DNA of 64,000 nucleotides from Spirochaetia bacterium. Its GTDB lineage: Bacteria > Spirochaetota > Leptospiria > Leptospirales > Leptonemataceae. The stretch is from assembly GCA_021413825.1 (NCBI GenBank), contig JAIOPQ010000088.1, forward strand, positions 1 through 64,000, given 5' to 3'. The position numbers and the translations under genes are program-made. Below, piece after piece: positions 39,360-47,505 of this stretch. The first letter of the stretch is position 1; every line of letters starts with the position of its first letter. The notes under the pieces are model-generated. The model ran no database searches. It saw nothing but the letters and a program-made list of their open reading frames with translations, and was not told where the DNA came from.

Positions 39360-40372
39360 CTATTTTTTTTGATTTATCTTTACCCGAAGGTCCTTGGACA
39401 CTGGGTCAGCCAAAGAGTTCGCATAGATTCGTGCCGTAAGCTCAATATCAGTGACATTGGCTGTTCTGACGAAAAATGGTTCTAGCTTTATCAGCAGTTG
39501 CGGAACAGCGCGCTCAATTATCCACCTCAATTCCACCGTACGCGAGTTCACCGTTTTCAATATTGGCGTTTCATGACTTGGCGCTTTCGACTCCTCTTTG
39601 AATTCCCGGTCGGATTCAATCTCAATTTGATCGTCCCTTGATATCTTTATGATAATCACCACATTCTCAAGGGCCTTGCTCCCCACATTCTTGAATAAAA
39701 TCATGAATGGATGAATTCCAAATACTTTACTCATTGCACGGGACATCATTTCCGCAAGGAACTGTTCATTGCTCTCCTTTGCTCTTGGTTTTTTCGCCAT
39801 ACGAGCGTTTGATGAGATGCTAATCTCCGAGCCTGCGGAATCTTCATCAAGAAGTTCATTGTAAAAGAACAATTCGCAGCCAACGGCATCGATACCACTA
39901 TCTTCCAACGCCATCCGATATATCTCATCGGGTGTTGCGATGGCGGTGGAAGTTCCCTTCCTAATAGGAACATCAGTAGCTTTCATACTCATGAAATCCT
40001 TCAAAAGGAAGATCGGTCGGCCACTCCCCTGAATCTCAAAAATACCAATTAGTTTACGGCGAACATTGATCTCACTATAGAGGAATCTCACGGACCTATT
40101 CGTTTTCTTGTTATATGTTGTTGAAAATTTGCGTCGTCGGCTTCTCCCTTTGTTATGCCTACGAACGAAGGTCTTGCGCTCACCAAACTGATACCTGTTA
40201 CGATATAGCCTTTCTCGTCTTTTGCTAAGACGTTAGCTATCGCCAAGATATCTTTTAAGCACTCGATTTTCGTTTTCTCGTTCGATAAGTTGTATCCTTC
40301 TCGCTTAAAATCAACCGTCAACGTCTCCCCGCCGGCAACTAGCTGAAGAATTTGCGAATCTGTTAAGGGCAT
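39360..40372 (-). pseudogene. AlbA_2 (Schlafen-type) domain protein, frameshifted
   Basis: The first part (40372 to about 40110) encodes the start of an AlbA_2 domain (GGETLTVDFKREG...CLKDILAIANVLA...KGYIVTGI). It then runs into a stop. The domain continues in another frame (40120 to 39360) with VRFLYSEINVRRKLIGIFEI, SGRPIFLLKDF and PIRKGTSTAIATPDEIYRM, then a ~180-residue tail. A single-base slip near 40105-40125 would join them. The two frames also meet at a GTGA start/stop overlap (40088-40091), so a two-gene reading is possible but would split a domain. AlbA_2 proteins are often regulatory or mobile-element linked. Confidence 0.6.
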
Positions 40373-40464
40373 AACCAAAGCCCACGCCAATCATCATTGG
40401 TTTCAAGCTCAAAAAAGGGCAGTGAGGTTTGCGCCCGTCTTCCCGAAGTCAATTAGTCCCGGTC

Positions 40465-40562
40465 TTCTGATGCAAACCCATCAGCAACGGCCACGGACCC
40501 TCAGAACCACCGTGGCTAATTTGCCTTTATGTCTCCAGTGAACTCTGTGGTGAAATTCCCAA
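40465..40562. repeat. Dispersed repeat fragment (CTCTGTGGTGAAATTCCC end)
   Basis: Read on the minus strand it begins GGGAATTTCACCACAGAGTT and continues with ACTGGAGACA, as in the other copies. The gap 40373-40569 holds this and no gene that I can see. Confidence 0.5.
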
Positions 40563-40569
40563 ACGATGC

Positions 40570-41463
40570 TCATTCCGGCGGCAGATTCAGAAATTCCTCA
40601 ATCAAACCTACCGTTAGCTCTGGATAATTCGTCTTCCGTGTCGTTGTCACAGCTTCACCCAGGTAATCGCCATGACCGGCAGGCAGGATCAGTAGCCTTG
40701 ATTTGGGGATGAGGCGCGTCAGTTCAACTGCGTGTTCCGGTTTCACAATATCCTTATCGCCAATCAGAATTAAAGTGGACGCTTGAATCGATTTTACATC
40801 CGCGTCAGGAACATCTTTGAAGTTAAGCATTCGCTCCCTGTCCTTTTCAAACATCACTCTGAGTTTTTCGGGATCAGGATTTACTTTCAAAAAGGCATCC
40901 TTGAGCGGTTGGGGCATATTTGAAAGCGTAGACTCCTCTATGAATCTCCAGAGCAAGGGGTGTGCTCCGTCGCGCCTGGTCGCAGCCGATGCAAACACGA
41001 GTTTCCTAACCAAACTTCGATGTTTGATTGCAACTTGCATTGCTACGCTCGCTCCATTGCTAAATCCAAAAATATCTGCCTTCTCAATCTTCAGGAGCTT
41101 TAGCAGCGCGGCCACATCGTCCGCCGAGCTTTCGAATCGCACCGGTTTATCACGGTTGCTCGTTCTACCGTGGCCCTGCTCTTCAATGGCAATCACGGGT
41201 CGATTCGCCGCGAACGCCGGAAGAACCTTGCTGAATGTCACGTCAATCGTTGAGCCGCCCCCATGCAACAGGACAAGCGGAATGCCTTTGGCTTTTCCGT
41301 GAACCTCGTAATACATTCGTATTCCGTTTATGTCCGCATAGGCAGCACGGCCTGCGCCCACTGCTTGACGTGAGACCGATTGACCGTTGACATTGGCGGC
41401 ACTGCCTGATACCAAACCCAACAGCAAAACTACCGCAAAATATTCCTGTATTTTCTTACGCAT
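40570..41463 (-). CDS. Secreted alpha/beta hydrolase
   Basis: This protein has 297 residues. A cleavable signal peptide (FAVVLLLGLVSGSAANVNGQS) is followed by an alpha/beta hydrolase: VLLHGGGSTID, nucleophile GFSNGAS, acid region LIGDKDIVKPEHA, and catalytic His LPAGHGDYL. The triad is intact. It is flanked by dispersed repeats and adjacent to the ArsR cassette, and may have been acquired. Substrate is unknown. Confidence 0.85.
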   Translation of the reverse strand: MRKKIQEYFAVVLLLGLVSGSAANVNGQSVSRQAVGAGRAAYADINGIRMYYEVHGKAKGIPLVLLHGGGSTIDVTFSKVLPAFAANRPVIAIEEQGHGRTSNRDKPVRFESSADDVAALLKLLKIEKADIFGFSNGASVAMQVAIKHRSLVRKLVFASAATRRDGAHPLLWRFIEESTLSNMPQPLKDAFLKVNPDPEKLRVMFEKDRERMLNFKDVPDADVKSIQASTLILIGDKDIVKPEHAVELTRLIPKSRLLILPAGHGDYLGEAVTTTRKTNYPELTVGLIEEFLNLPPE

Positions 41464-41569
41464 GCCACCCCTAAAAATTCCTCAGCGAGATGCTTTAATC
41501 TATCCTGCGAAATCGCTGAGCGAACCCACAATGCTCGCCTATTTCTGCATCACGTCAATCTCAAAAGCT

Positions 41570-41665
41570 ATCCGCAGATTAACGCAGATAAACACCGATA
41601 GAGAATTCGACCATCAGCGCCAATCCGAATCCATCTGCTTTGTTACTCTGTCCGTTTTTCCCTCA
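41570..41665. repeat. Dispersed repeat fragment (CAGATTAACGCAGATAAACACC)
   Basis: ATCCGCAGATTAACGCAGAT and AAACACCGATAG, then GAATCCATCTGCTTTGTTAC, match the CAGAT half of the family. It lies between the secreted hydrolase and the ArsR cassette. Confidence 0.5.
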
Positions 41666-41670
41666 AAAAA

Positions 41671-41718
41671 TAGTTGCGTAGTTAAGTGGCTACGGATGAC
41701 TTGTCGTCAAGTGGCTAC
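41671..41718 (+). promoter_or_regulatory. Candidate ArsR operator: repeated AAGTGGCTAC
   Basis: AAGTGGCTAC occurs at 41684-41693 and again at 41709-41718, 25 bases apart. The first copy also forms GTAG-N8-CTAC. It sits just upstream of the ArsR-family ATG at 41722, where such repressors usually bind. This is a likely autoregulatory site but is untested. Confidence 0.45.
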
Positions 41719-41721
41719 ACA

Positions 41722-42045
41722 ATGAATTTGAGACGAGACGTATTCCAGGCAATAGCGGATCCCACAAGAAGGGCAATTCTGCTTCTGGTCGCTTCCCAAT
41801 CCATGACAGCAGGTGCAATAGCTGCAAACTTCGACACGGCCAGACCCACTGTTTCCAGGCATGTGCAAATACTCACGGAATGCGAATTGCTCTCGCAGAA
41901 GCAGGATGGAAGAGAAATCCATTATCACATCAATGCAAAGAAACTTAAAGAAGTAGCGCATTTCATTGAACCATTCCGAAAGATGTGGGACGACAGGTTC
42001 AATAAACTTGAAAGCATAATGAAAACGTATAAATCAAAGAAGTAG
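41722..42045 (+). CDS. ArsR-family winged-helix repressor (SRPBCC-linked type)
   Basis: The 107-residue protein is an ArsR-type winged helix: [16 protein letters not shown], recognition helix [14 protein letters not shown], wing [11 protein letters not shown]. No metal-binding cysteine motif is present, as expected for the subgroup that controls SRPBCC/DoxX genes. It heads a four-gene cassette with SRPBCC, DoxX and DUF4256 genes. I chose the ATG at 41722 because it begins the conserved domain. Confidence 0.88.
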   Translation: MNLRRDVFQAIADPTRRAILLLVASQSMTAGAIAANFDTARPTVSRHVQILTECELLSQKQDGREIHYHINAKKLKEVAHFIEPFRKMWDDRFNKLESIMKTYKSKK

Positions 42046-42049
42046 AAAT

Positions 42050-42520
42050 ATGGAACTCAAAACAAAAGTCCAGGCAGAAGACGGCAAGCAATCAATATTC
42101 ATCAACAGGGAGTTTGAATTACCCGTGGAATTGCTTTTCAGAGGCTACGTGGAGCCAGAAATTGTTGAACAATGGATGGGCACGAAGGTGCTAAAACTCG
42201 AGAACAAGAAACACGGTAGCTATCAGTTCGAAACAACAGATTCTAAGGGAAACAAGCACGGATTCAACGGAACCATTCATGACTTCATTCCAAATCAAAA
42301 GATCACGCGAACATTCGAGATGGAGAACACACCGTTTGGCGTGCAGCTTGAATTCCTGGAATTTGAACGCCTGACGGATGAAACAAGCAATCTTGCTATT
42401 CAAATAGTATACAGAACCATCGCGCTCAGAGACCAGATGCTGCAATTGCCCTTTGCGCAGGGAATCAATATGGCGCATAACAGATTACAAGAAATAGCAA
42501 AGCAGATAGGCAGCTTATGA
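42050..42520 (+). CDS. SRPBCC (AHSA1-like) domain protein
   Basis: The 156-residue protein has the AHSA1/START-like pattern: INREFELPVELLFRGYVEPEIVEQWMG, then GTIHDFIPNQKITRTFEME. It is a small lipid- or ligand-binding fold of unknown function, routinely found after this kind of ArsR gene. The stop overlaps the DoxX gene's ATG by four bases. Confidence 0.85.
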   Translation: MELKTKVQAEDGKQSIFINREFELPVELLFRGYVEPEIVEQWMGTKVLKLENKKHGSYQFETTDSKGNKHGFNGTIHDFIPNQKITRTFEMENTPFGVQLEFLEFERLTDETSNLAIQIVYRTIALRDQMLQLPFAQGINMAHNRLQEIAKQIGSL

Positions 42521-42906
42521 CAAGGCGAAACAAAATCATTTATTGGATTTCTACGCTCTGGCTTGCACTGGGAATGGTGTCGACCGGAGTAGTGCAATTG
42601 ACCAGAGGGAAAGAGGGATCCGGCGGAGTAGATAGCATCCTCCATCTGGGCTATCCGCTATATCTTCTGACAATCCTGGGTATCTGGAAACTCCTTGGAG
42701 TTGCGGCAGTGCTTATTCCTAAATTTCTTTTAGTAAAGGAATGGGCATACGCCGGCTTTTTCTTTCTATCATCCGGCGCTATACTTTCGCACCTGGCGGC
42801 AGGCGACCAGGTAAAGGAAATTTTTCCACCCCTGCTGCTCCTGGCTCTCACAATGATATCGTGGTATTTCCGCCCTCTGGATCGCAAAGTAGTCAGCCAA
42901 TCATAA
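42517..42906 (+). CDS. DoxX-like membrane protein
   Basis: The 129-residue protein has four predicted membrane helices and the DoxX-like pattern (ILHLGYPLYLLTILGIWKLLGVAAVLIP, then KEWAYAGFFFLSSGAILSH). It is in the usual place within an ArsR-SRPBCC-DoxX cassette. Function is unknown. Confidence 0.85.
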   Translation: MTRRNKIIYWISTLWLALGMVSTGVVQLTRGKEGSGGVDSILHLGYPLYLLTILGIWKLLGVAAVLIPKFLLVKEWAYAGFFFLSSGAILSHLAAGDQVKEIFPPLLLLALTMISWYFRPLDRKVVSQS

Positions 42907-42924
42907 TCAAATAGCGAGAACAAC

Positions 42925-43423
42925 ATGAGCAAAGCAGATAGCAAAAAGAAACTCTCCTCCAAACAGAGCGAAGATTTAATCAAAACGCTGAAGACACGTT
43001 TCGAGAAGAACATGATTCGCCATAAGGTTGTTGAATGGTCCAAAGTTCAGACCAGGCTCGAGGGCAGTTCAAAACTCTGGTCGCTCCACGAAATGGAACA
43101 GACAGGTGGCGAACCCGATGTTGTTGGTTATGACAAGAAGAAGGGAGAATTCCTTTTCTACGATTGCTCTGAAGAAAGTCCTAAGGATCGCCGGAGTTTT
43201 TGTTACGACCGCAAAGCCCTTGACTCAAGAAAAATATCGCGAATTGCAGAAACTTGGAAAGTTCGACACAAAGACTTCGAGCTGGCTATTAACGCCCGCT
43301 GATGTCAGGAAACTGGGCGGTGCAATATTTGGGGATCTTCGTTACGACAGGGTATTCGTGTATCACAACGGCGCAGAGTCGTACTATGCTGCCAGAGGTT
43401 TCCGCGGCTCGCTCCGTATTTGA
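42925..43423 (+). pseudogene. DUF4256 protein, internal deletion with frameshift
   Basis: The N-terminal half of DUF4256 reads in one frame (VVGYDKKKGEFLFYDCSEESP...CYDRKALDSRK). The C-terminal half reads in another (QEKYRELQKLGKFDTKTSSW, PADVRKLGGAIFGD, VFVYHNGAESYYAARGFRGS). Where they meet (about 43218-43232), the ACTCAAGAAAA sequence codes SRK in one frame and TQEK in the other. Roughly 20 residues normally between the halves are missing. The annotated frame would end at 43302. Confidence 0.8.
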
Positions 43424-43424
43424 A

Positions 43425-44480
43425 TCATTTCTCAACAACCAGCACGCTTCTTACATAATCGTATACTTCTTCATTGGTAATGAGGCCAACATGACCCAGC
43501 CCGGGAAATACTCGGAACACCAGGAAGTCTTGTTCGGCCGAATTCCCGTGAGCTGCCTGCGCCTGCCTGAACACTTCGCCGGACGCACTCTTACGACCCA
43601 CCAGGCCATCCCCAAAATACAAGTTCACTGGAGACTGATCATCTTTAGTTAGGGTTCCTACTACTACGTAGTACGTAACATCTGGAATTGGTGCAACATT
43701 TGTTCTTTTGGCGCTCAGTATGCCTTCTGCGCCTGCGTGCTTCCAGTCTTCATCTACAAGAAAGCCCCAGCGCAGATCTTTGATTCCGTTACTCCGCTGG
43801 TTTGCAATATTACCAATGATTCGCGTTGGAATAGTCCAGATAGTTTTAAGGATTGTGGTAGTGAGATGCCCCAGTTTCTCAAGATAGGATCCATCGTTTG
43901 GAACACCGAGCAGTACAACACGGCGAAGTCTTTGTGTCCAGTTTTGGTTCTGAATTCCCGCATAGTAACCAGCACTGCGTGATACCAGTCCACCCATGGA
44001 ATGCGCTACAATTGCGATTTGCTCGGGAGAGAATTCATCGACGAATGCCTGAATTAGATTGGAAAGGGCACGGCCATTCTCGGAGACATGCATTCCTGAA
44101 TTATAGCGCACATAGAGAGCCGTTCCACCCGATGCTTCTGCCAAACGCGGAGCGAACCCAGGTTTATCTGGTGCATGCTCCTGCCAGAGAACCTCATCCA
44201 CCATAAGTCCGTGCACAAAAATCAAGACGCGTGCATTCCGCGCTACAATCGATTTAAAACGAGGATCTGTGATGGCTATGTCTTCCCCGTTCAAGCGAAA
44301 AGACATTTGAATTGCGCGAAAATCACCTGACTCAGCAAGCTTGTCACCGATTACTCCGTTAAGCACAGGGAGCAGATAGTGCGTGTTCTCGCTGCCTTTG
44401 CGGTATACAAAGCCAGCTCCACGTCCAATAGCCCAGGCGCCCTTCTTAGTTCCAGACCAAACATTCTTCCAGAAACTCAT
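43425..44480 (-). CDS. Lipase-like alpha/beta hydrolase (PGAP1-type)
   Basis: This protein has 351 residues. The oxyanion segment is IFVHGLMVDEVLW and the nucleophile elbow is IVAHSMGGLVSRSA, followed by VVLLGVPNDGSYLEK, as in membrane-associated lipases. A catalytic His is likely in FPGLGHVGL. The start is immediately at the maf stop (one-base overlap), so the genes are co-transcribed. No signal peptide is seen. Substrate is unknown. Confidence 0.85.
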   Translation of the reverse strand: MSFWKNVWSGTKKGAWAIGRGAGFVYRKGSENTHYLLPVLNGVIGDKLAESGDFRAIQMSFRLNGEDIAITDPRFKSIVARNARVLIFVHGLMVDEVLWQEHAPDKPGFAPRLAEASGGTALYVRYNSGMHVSENGRALSNLIQAFVDEFSPEQIAIVAHSMGGLVSRSAGYYAGIQNQNWTQRLRRVVLLGVPNDGSYLEKLGHLTTTILKTIWTIPTRIIGNIANQRSNGIKDLRWGFLVDEDWKHAGAEGILSAKRTNVAPIPDVTYYVVVGTLTKDDQSPVNLYFGDGLVGRKSASGEVFRQAQAAHGNSAEQDFLVFRVFPGLGHVGLITNEEVYDYVRSVLVVEK

Positions 44481-45169
44481 TAGAATACCCCACTACCAGC
44501 TTCAATCAGCATCTCGCGAAACACGGGCAAAGAAAGCCCAATTACATTTGAGTGACAGCCGTCTAGTCCAGCTACAAATAGCCCGCCACGACCTTCCAGG
44601 GCAAATGCGCCAGCACACTGCAAGGGCTCGCCGGTCCTTACGTATGATTCGATTTCCTGGTCGTCTGGGTTTGCAAAACGAACTTTTGTGCAGGGTGCTC
44701 GCACGATTGATTTTAGAATTTCGCAGCCATCTGGACTCATCCGCAGTAAATACAGGGCATGTCCAGTCCAGAGCTCTCCTGTCTGTCCGCGCATCATCTT
44801 CCAGCGATTGATCGCGTCGCTTGCATCCTGCGGTTTTCCATGAATTTCTCCGCGTAAGGCAAGCACTGAATCACAACCCAGAAGAAATGCATCACCCGAT
44901 CGAATCGATGAATCGTAGGTCGCATCCAGCATCTTTTCATCTGGATTGGTGGCGGAAAGGAGCTTCTCGTTACTTTGGAGTTTTGATTGCAGTTTGGAAA
45001 TAACATTCTCTGCTTTCTTCTGTGCGAGGATTCGCACCAACTGTTCGGGATTTTTTTCCAGAATCGAACTCTCATCAAAATCACCAGCAAGAATAATTGG
45101 ATTAAATCCGGCTGACTCAAGCAGGCGCCGGCGTGCAGGGGAAGCAGAGGCCAGAATCAATTGCTTCAT
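44480..45169 (-). CDS. maf: Maf-family nucleoside triphosphate pyrophosphatase
   Basis: About 229 residues starting at ATG 45169 ([21 protein letters not shown]). Maf features are the phosphate-binding start, the [18 protein letters not shown] segment, and [10 protein letters not shown]. Maf proteins hydrolyse non-canonical nucleotides in the cytoplasm. About 20 extra residues are inserted before the CDSV segment. Its ATG overlaps the natural stop of rsmE as ATGA. Because of a deletion in rsmE the upstream open frame also runs in frame into maf. Confidence 0.85.
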   Translation of the reverse strand: MKQLILASASPARRRLLESAGFNPIILAGDFDESSILEKNPEQLVRILAQKKAENVISKLQSKLQSNEKLLSATNPDEKMLDATYDSSIRSGDAFLLGCDSVLALRGEIHGKPQDASDAINRWKMMRGQTGELWTGHALYLLRMSPDGCEILKSIVRAPCTKVRFANPDDQEIESYVRTGEPLQCAGAFALEGRGGLFVAGLDGCHSNVIGLSLPVFREMLIEAGSGVF

Positions 45170-45772
45170 GAAAGGCTCAGTGCAAGCGCGGCGATTGCTG
45201 CAGTCTCGATTCCCAACTACAAAACAGATGGCCCGGGTTGAATTGGAATTGGCTGGTCTTTCTGGAGGAACCAGAATCTCCGCGGCCGTTGGATCGAGGA
45301 CTACAGGACTCAGCGACTGCTCAAGGCCCCATTCGATTGCTTTTGCAAGCGTAACGCCAGGATGAATTACTGGTAGAGTGAAACGCCTGCTCTGCGCTGC
45401 AGCTTCTGTGACTATCCGATCTGCGCGTTTTCCAAAATCGTTTCTTTCGCTATGTTCAAATGCAACCGGAACAATATCTGTAAGTCCAAGCTCAGTCGAC
45501 TTTTGAAGCAGCCAGTCACGTCTGGGACCCTCTGGAACGGCACAGAGTAAAACACGTCGAGACTCGATGCGCTCTTCAAATGTAAGTAAGTCAATTGCTG
45601 CGCCGGCATTCGCCCCGGCAGTATCAGAAACAATGCCTGGGTACCGTCTGGATCGACCATCTCCGCAGAAGATCGGATCACCTGGCCGGAGTCGTCTTGC
45701 GCGTACATGTTGTTTTTCTTCCGGAGTCCACTCCAGGAGTGCTTGGGGTTGGTTGCGAAAAATAAGAAACAA
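45166..45772 (-). pseudogene. rsmE: RsmE 16S rRNA m3U1498 methyltransferase, internal deletion removing SPOUT core
   Basis: The N-terminal two thirds are RsmE ([34 protein letters not shown]). After CFVVG the expected GPEGG SAM-site motif and LGxRILR are missing. The frame then shifts: in another frame the sequence continues as [14 protein letters not shown] and a TGA, the family's normal C terminus. In the actual open frame it runs on into maf, giving a 430-residue fused frame (45772 to 44480). Start is TTG. Confidence 0.7.
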
Positions 45773-45833
45773 AATAGCTGGCCTTGCTATTTGTAATTTA
45801 CAGGAGCAGGCCCTTTTGCAAGCTCACTTTGAC

Positions 45834-45917
45834 GCCGAAGTGGTGGAATTGGTAGACACAGTGGACTCAAAATCCACCGGGAGCAATCCCTTGTCGGTTC
45901 AAGTCCGACCTTCGGTA
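45834..45917 (+). tRNA. tRNA-Leu (CAA)
   Basis: The acceptor arms GCCGAAG (45834-45840) and CTTCGGT (45910-45916) pair. The anticodon arm is GTGGA-CTCAAAA-TCCAC with anticodon CAA, which reads UUG. A long variable arm (GGGAGCAATCCC) marks a class II tRNA. The T-arm GTCGGTTCAAGTCCGAC is intact. The discriminator is A and CCA is not encoded. The 3' end abuts the stop of the small convergent gene. Confidence 0.93.
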
Positions 45918-46091
45918 TCACATTAATTTCTTAATACAACGCCCATTGGGGCACTTGCTGTGATCAATTACGCAATCGCGGTACTGAATTCCGGTAATCG
46001 GATCTTCCGCCCTGTATTCAACCAGACAATCGAGCCCTTCTAGCTCAAACTGCCGCTCCATGTCTCGTTCGAGTTCAATCAGTTTTGGCAT
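45918..46091 (-). CDS. Small conserved-looking protein with cysteine cluster
   Basis: About 57 residues from ATG 46091, preceded by a very good GGAGGG site. The N-terminal half is a charged helix (MPKLIELERDMERQFELEG). Three cysteines are in LDCLVEY, YRDCVIDHSKCPNG and GRCIKK (four in all), suggesting a small metal site or disulfides. Unrecognised. It ends on the tRNA-Leu boundary. Confidence 0.6.
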   Translation of the reverse strand: MPKLIELERDMERQFELEGLDCLVEYRAEDPITGIQYRDCVIDHSKCPNGRCIKKLM

Positions 46092-46178
46092 GACATCCCT
46101 CCGTGGATGACTGCTCATTCGTGCTTGGACGGTACGACCGCCATTTTCGGCGGTTCTTTCTATACTAGGATTATCGGT

Positions 46179-47243
46179 TTATCCCATGTCGGGACTGTAA
46201 CTGCGAACTTGATTTCTGCCGCCATGTTTACAGGCGTACAGAGCCTTGTCCGAACGTTCGATCATGGTTTTGTTGCTTCTGGCGTCAAGTTCCGGGTCAA
46301 AAATGGAGATTCCAATGGACATGGTAACCTTCATTTCCTTGCCTTCGTGGTTTACTACCATTGACTCAACCGTAGTGCGAATGTGCTCAGCAAGATCCCG
46401 CGCGGTTTTCTCGTCAGCGCCTGGCATTACCACGCAGAATTCTTCTCCGCCGTAACGTGCAGCAAAGTCAGTGCGACGCGCAGAATCGATTAGAACGCGC
46501 GCAACATGTTTGAGCACTTCATCACCGGCCTGATGTCCATGGGTATCGTTGAAATTCTTGAATTTATCTACGTCAGTTAAGAGCAAAGCCAATGGCAATT
46601 TGCGTTTAAGCGCCTTATCGCGTTCTTCACGGAAACGACTCTGGAAGTATGCGTGATTCTTCAGGCTCGTCATCATATCAACGGTGGCCCGCTCATACAA
46701 TCTTGCGTTCTCTACTGCAATTCCACCAAGCGAGGCGAGATCAAAAAGAAATCCTTTCTCACTATCCGGATAGTCTCCGCCTACTGCCTTTTCCCCGAGT
46801 AGAATTAATCCTATTACCTTGCCCTTGGCTTTAAGTGGAACCATGAGTTCCACTCCCAGCTCCCGCAAAGCCTGCATTGGTTTTTGTGAAGCGACTGGCT
46901 CTTCAAGATCTACAAGTTTAATGGTTTTGTTTGTAGTCTCCAGAAGTTGAACCAGCGGCGATTGAACTGGAATGCGATATTCTTCCTCTGGTCTTAAGAA
47001 TGCAAAGCCACGGAAACTATCCACAGGCCCAATGAAGTCTGAATCCATTTCCGGAGTCAGAAAAAGTGCAGCCTGCATGGTCTGCACTTGCGCCAGGCAA
47101 ATATCAAGTATGGCCTGGATCAGATAATTGTAATCAAGCGTTGAGTTTAGCGCTCGCGAGATCTCGATGAGCTGACGCTGGTCGTAGATCTTCTTCTCGT
47201 AGTGTTGAATTTCCTCTGGAAAGCTGAATGACATGGCGGACAT
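46179..47243 (-). CDS. GAF-GGDEF diguanylate cyclase
   Basis: This protein has 354 residues. A coiled start leads to a GAF domain (about 25-185) and a GGDEF domain (about 195-354). The active-site loop is RYGGEEFCVVMPG and an intact RxxD inhibition site (RRTD) lies five residues before it. It should make c-di-GMP from GTP under control of the GAF ligand. It has no membrane segment, so it is cytoplasmic. Confidence 0.93.
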   Translation of the reverse strand: MSAMSFSFPEEIQHYEKKIYDQRQLIEISRALNSTLDYNYLIQAILDICLAQVQTMQAALFLTPEMDSDFIGPVDSFRGFAFLRPEEEYRIPVQSPLVQLLETTNKTIKLVDLEEPVASQKPMQALRELGVELMVPLKAKGKVIGLILLGEKAVGGDYPDSEKGFLFDLASLGGIAVENARLYERATVDMMTSLKNHAYFQSRFREERDKALKRKLPLALLLTDVDKFKNFNDTHGHQAGDEVLKHVARVLIDSARRTDFAARYGGEEFCVVMPGADEKTARDLAEHIRTTVESMVVNHEGKEMKVTMSIGISIFDPELDARSNKTMIERSDKALYACKHGGRNQVRSYSPDMG

Positions 47244-47324
47244 GACATTGTTGATACCTGTAACCTGGTCAACACCTAAAAAGGGTGGACGTTTAGCCCC
47301 CTTTTGGAAAACCTAGTCTTACAC

Positions 47325-47397
<73 letters not shown>

Positions 47398-47400
47398 ATG

Positions 47401-47424
47401 AAAAGGCCCGCGAGGGCCTTTTTT
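47401..47424 (+). terminator. Rho-independent terminator between two CAT tRNAs
   Basis: AAAAGGCCC-GCGA-GGGCCTTTTTT forms a short GC stem followed by six T. It ends the initiator tRNA transcript, so the next tRNA must have its own promoter or rely on read-through. Confidence 0.85.
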
Positions 47425-47426
47425 GT

Positions 47427-47500
<74 letters not shown>

Positions 47501-47505
47501 ATTTC

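Noticed and set aside
44480-45772. A natural, functional RsmE-Maf fusion enzyme
   Set aside because: The normal RsmE C terminus remains in another frame with its own stop, so the fused frame is best explained by a deletion.
46649-46834. 61-codon plus frame over the GAF-GGDEF gene
   Set aside because: Antisense shadow without a start signal.
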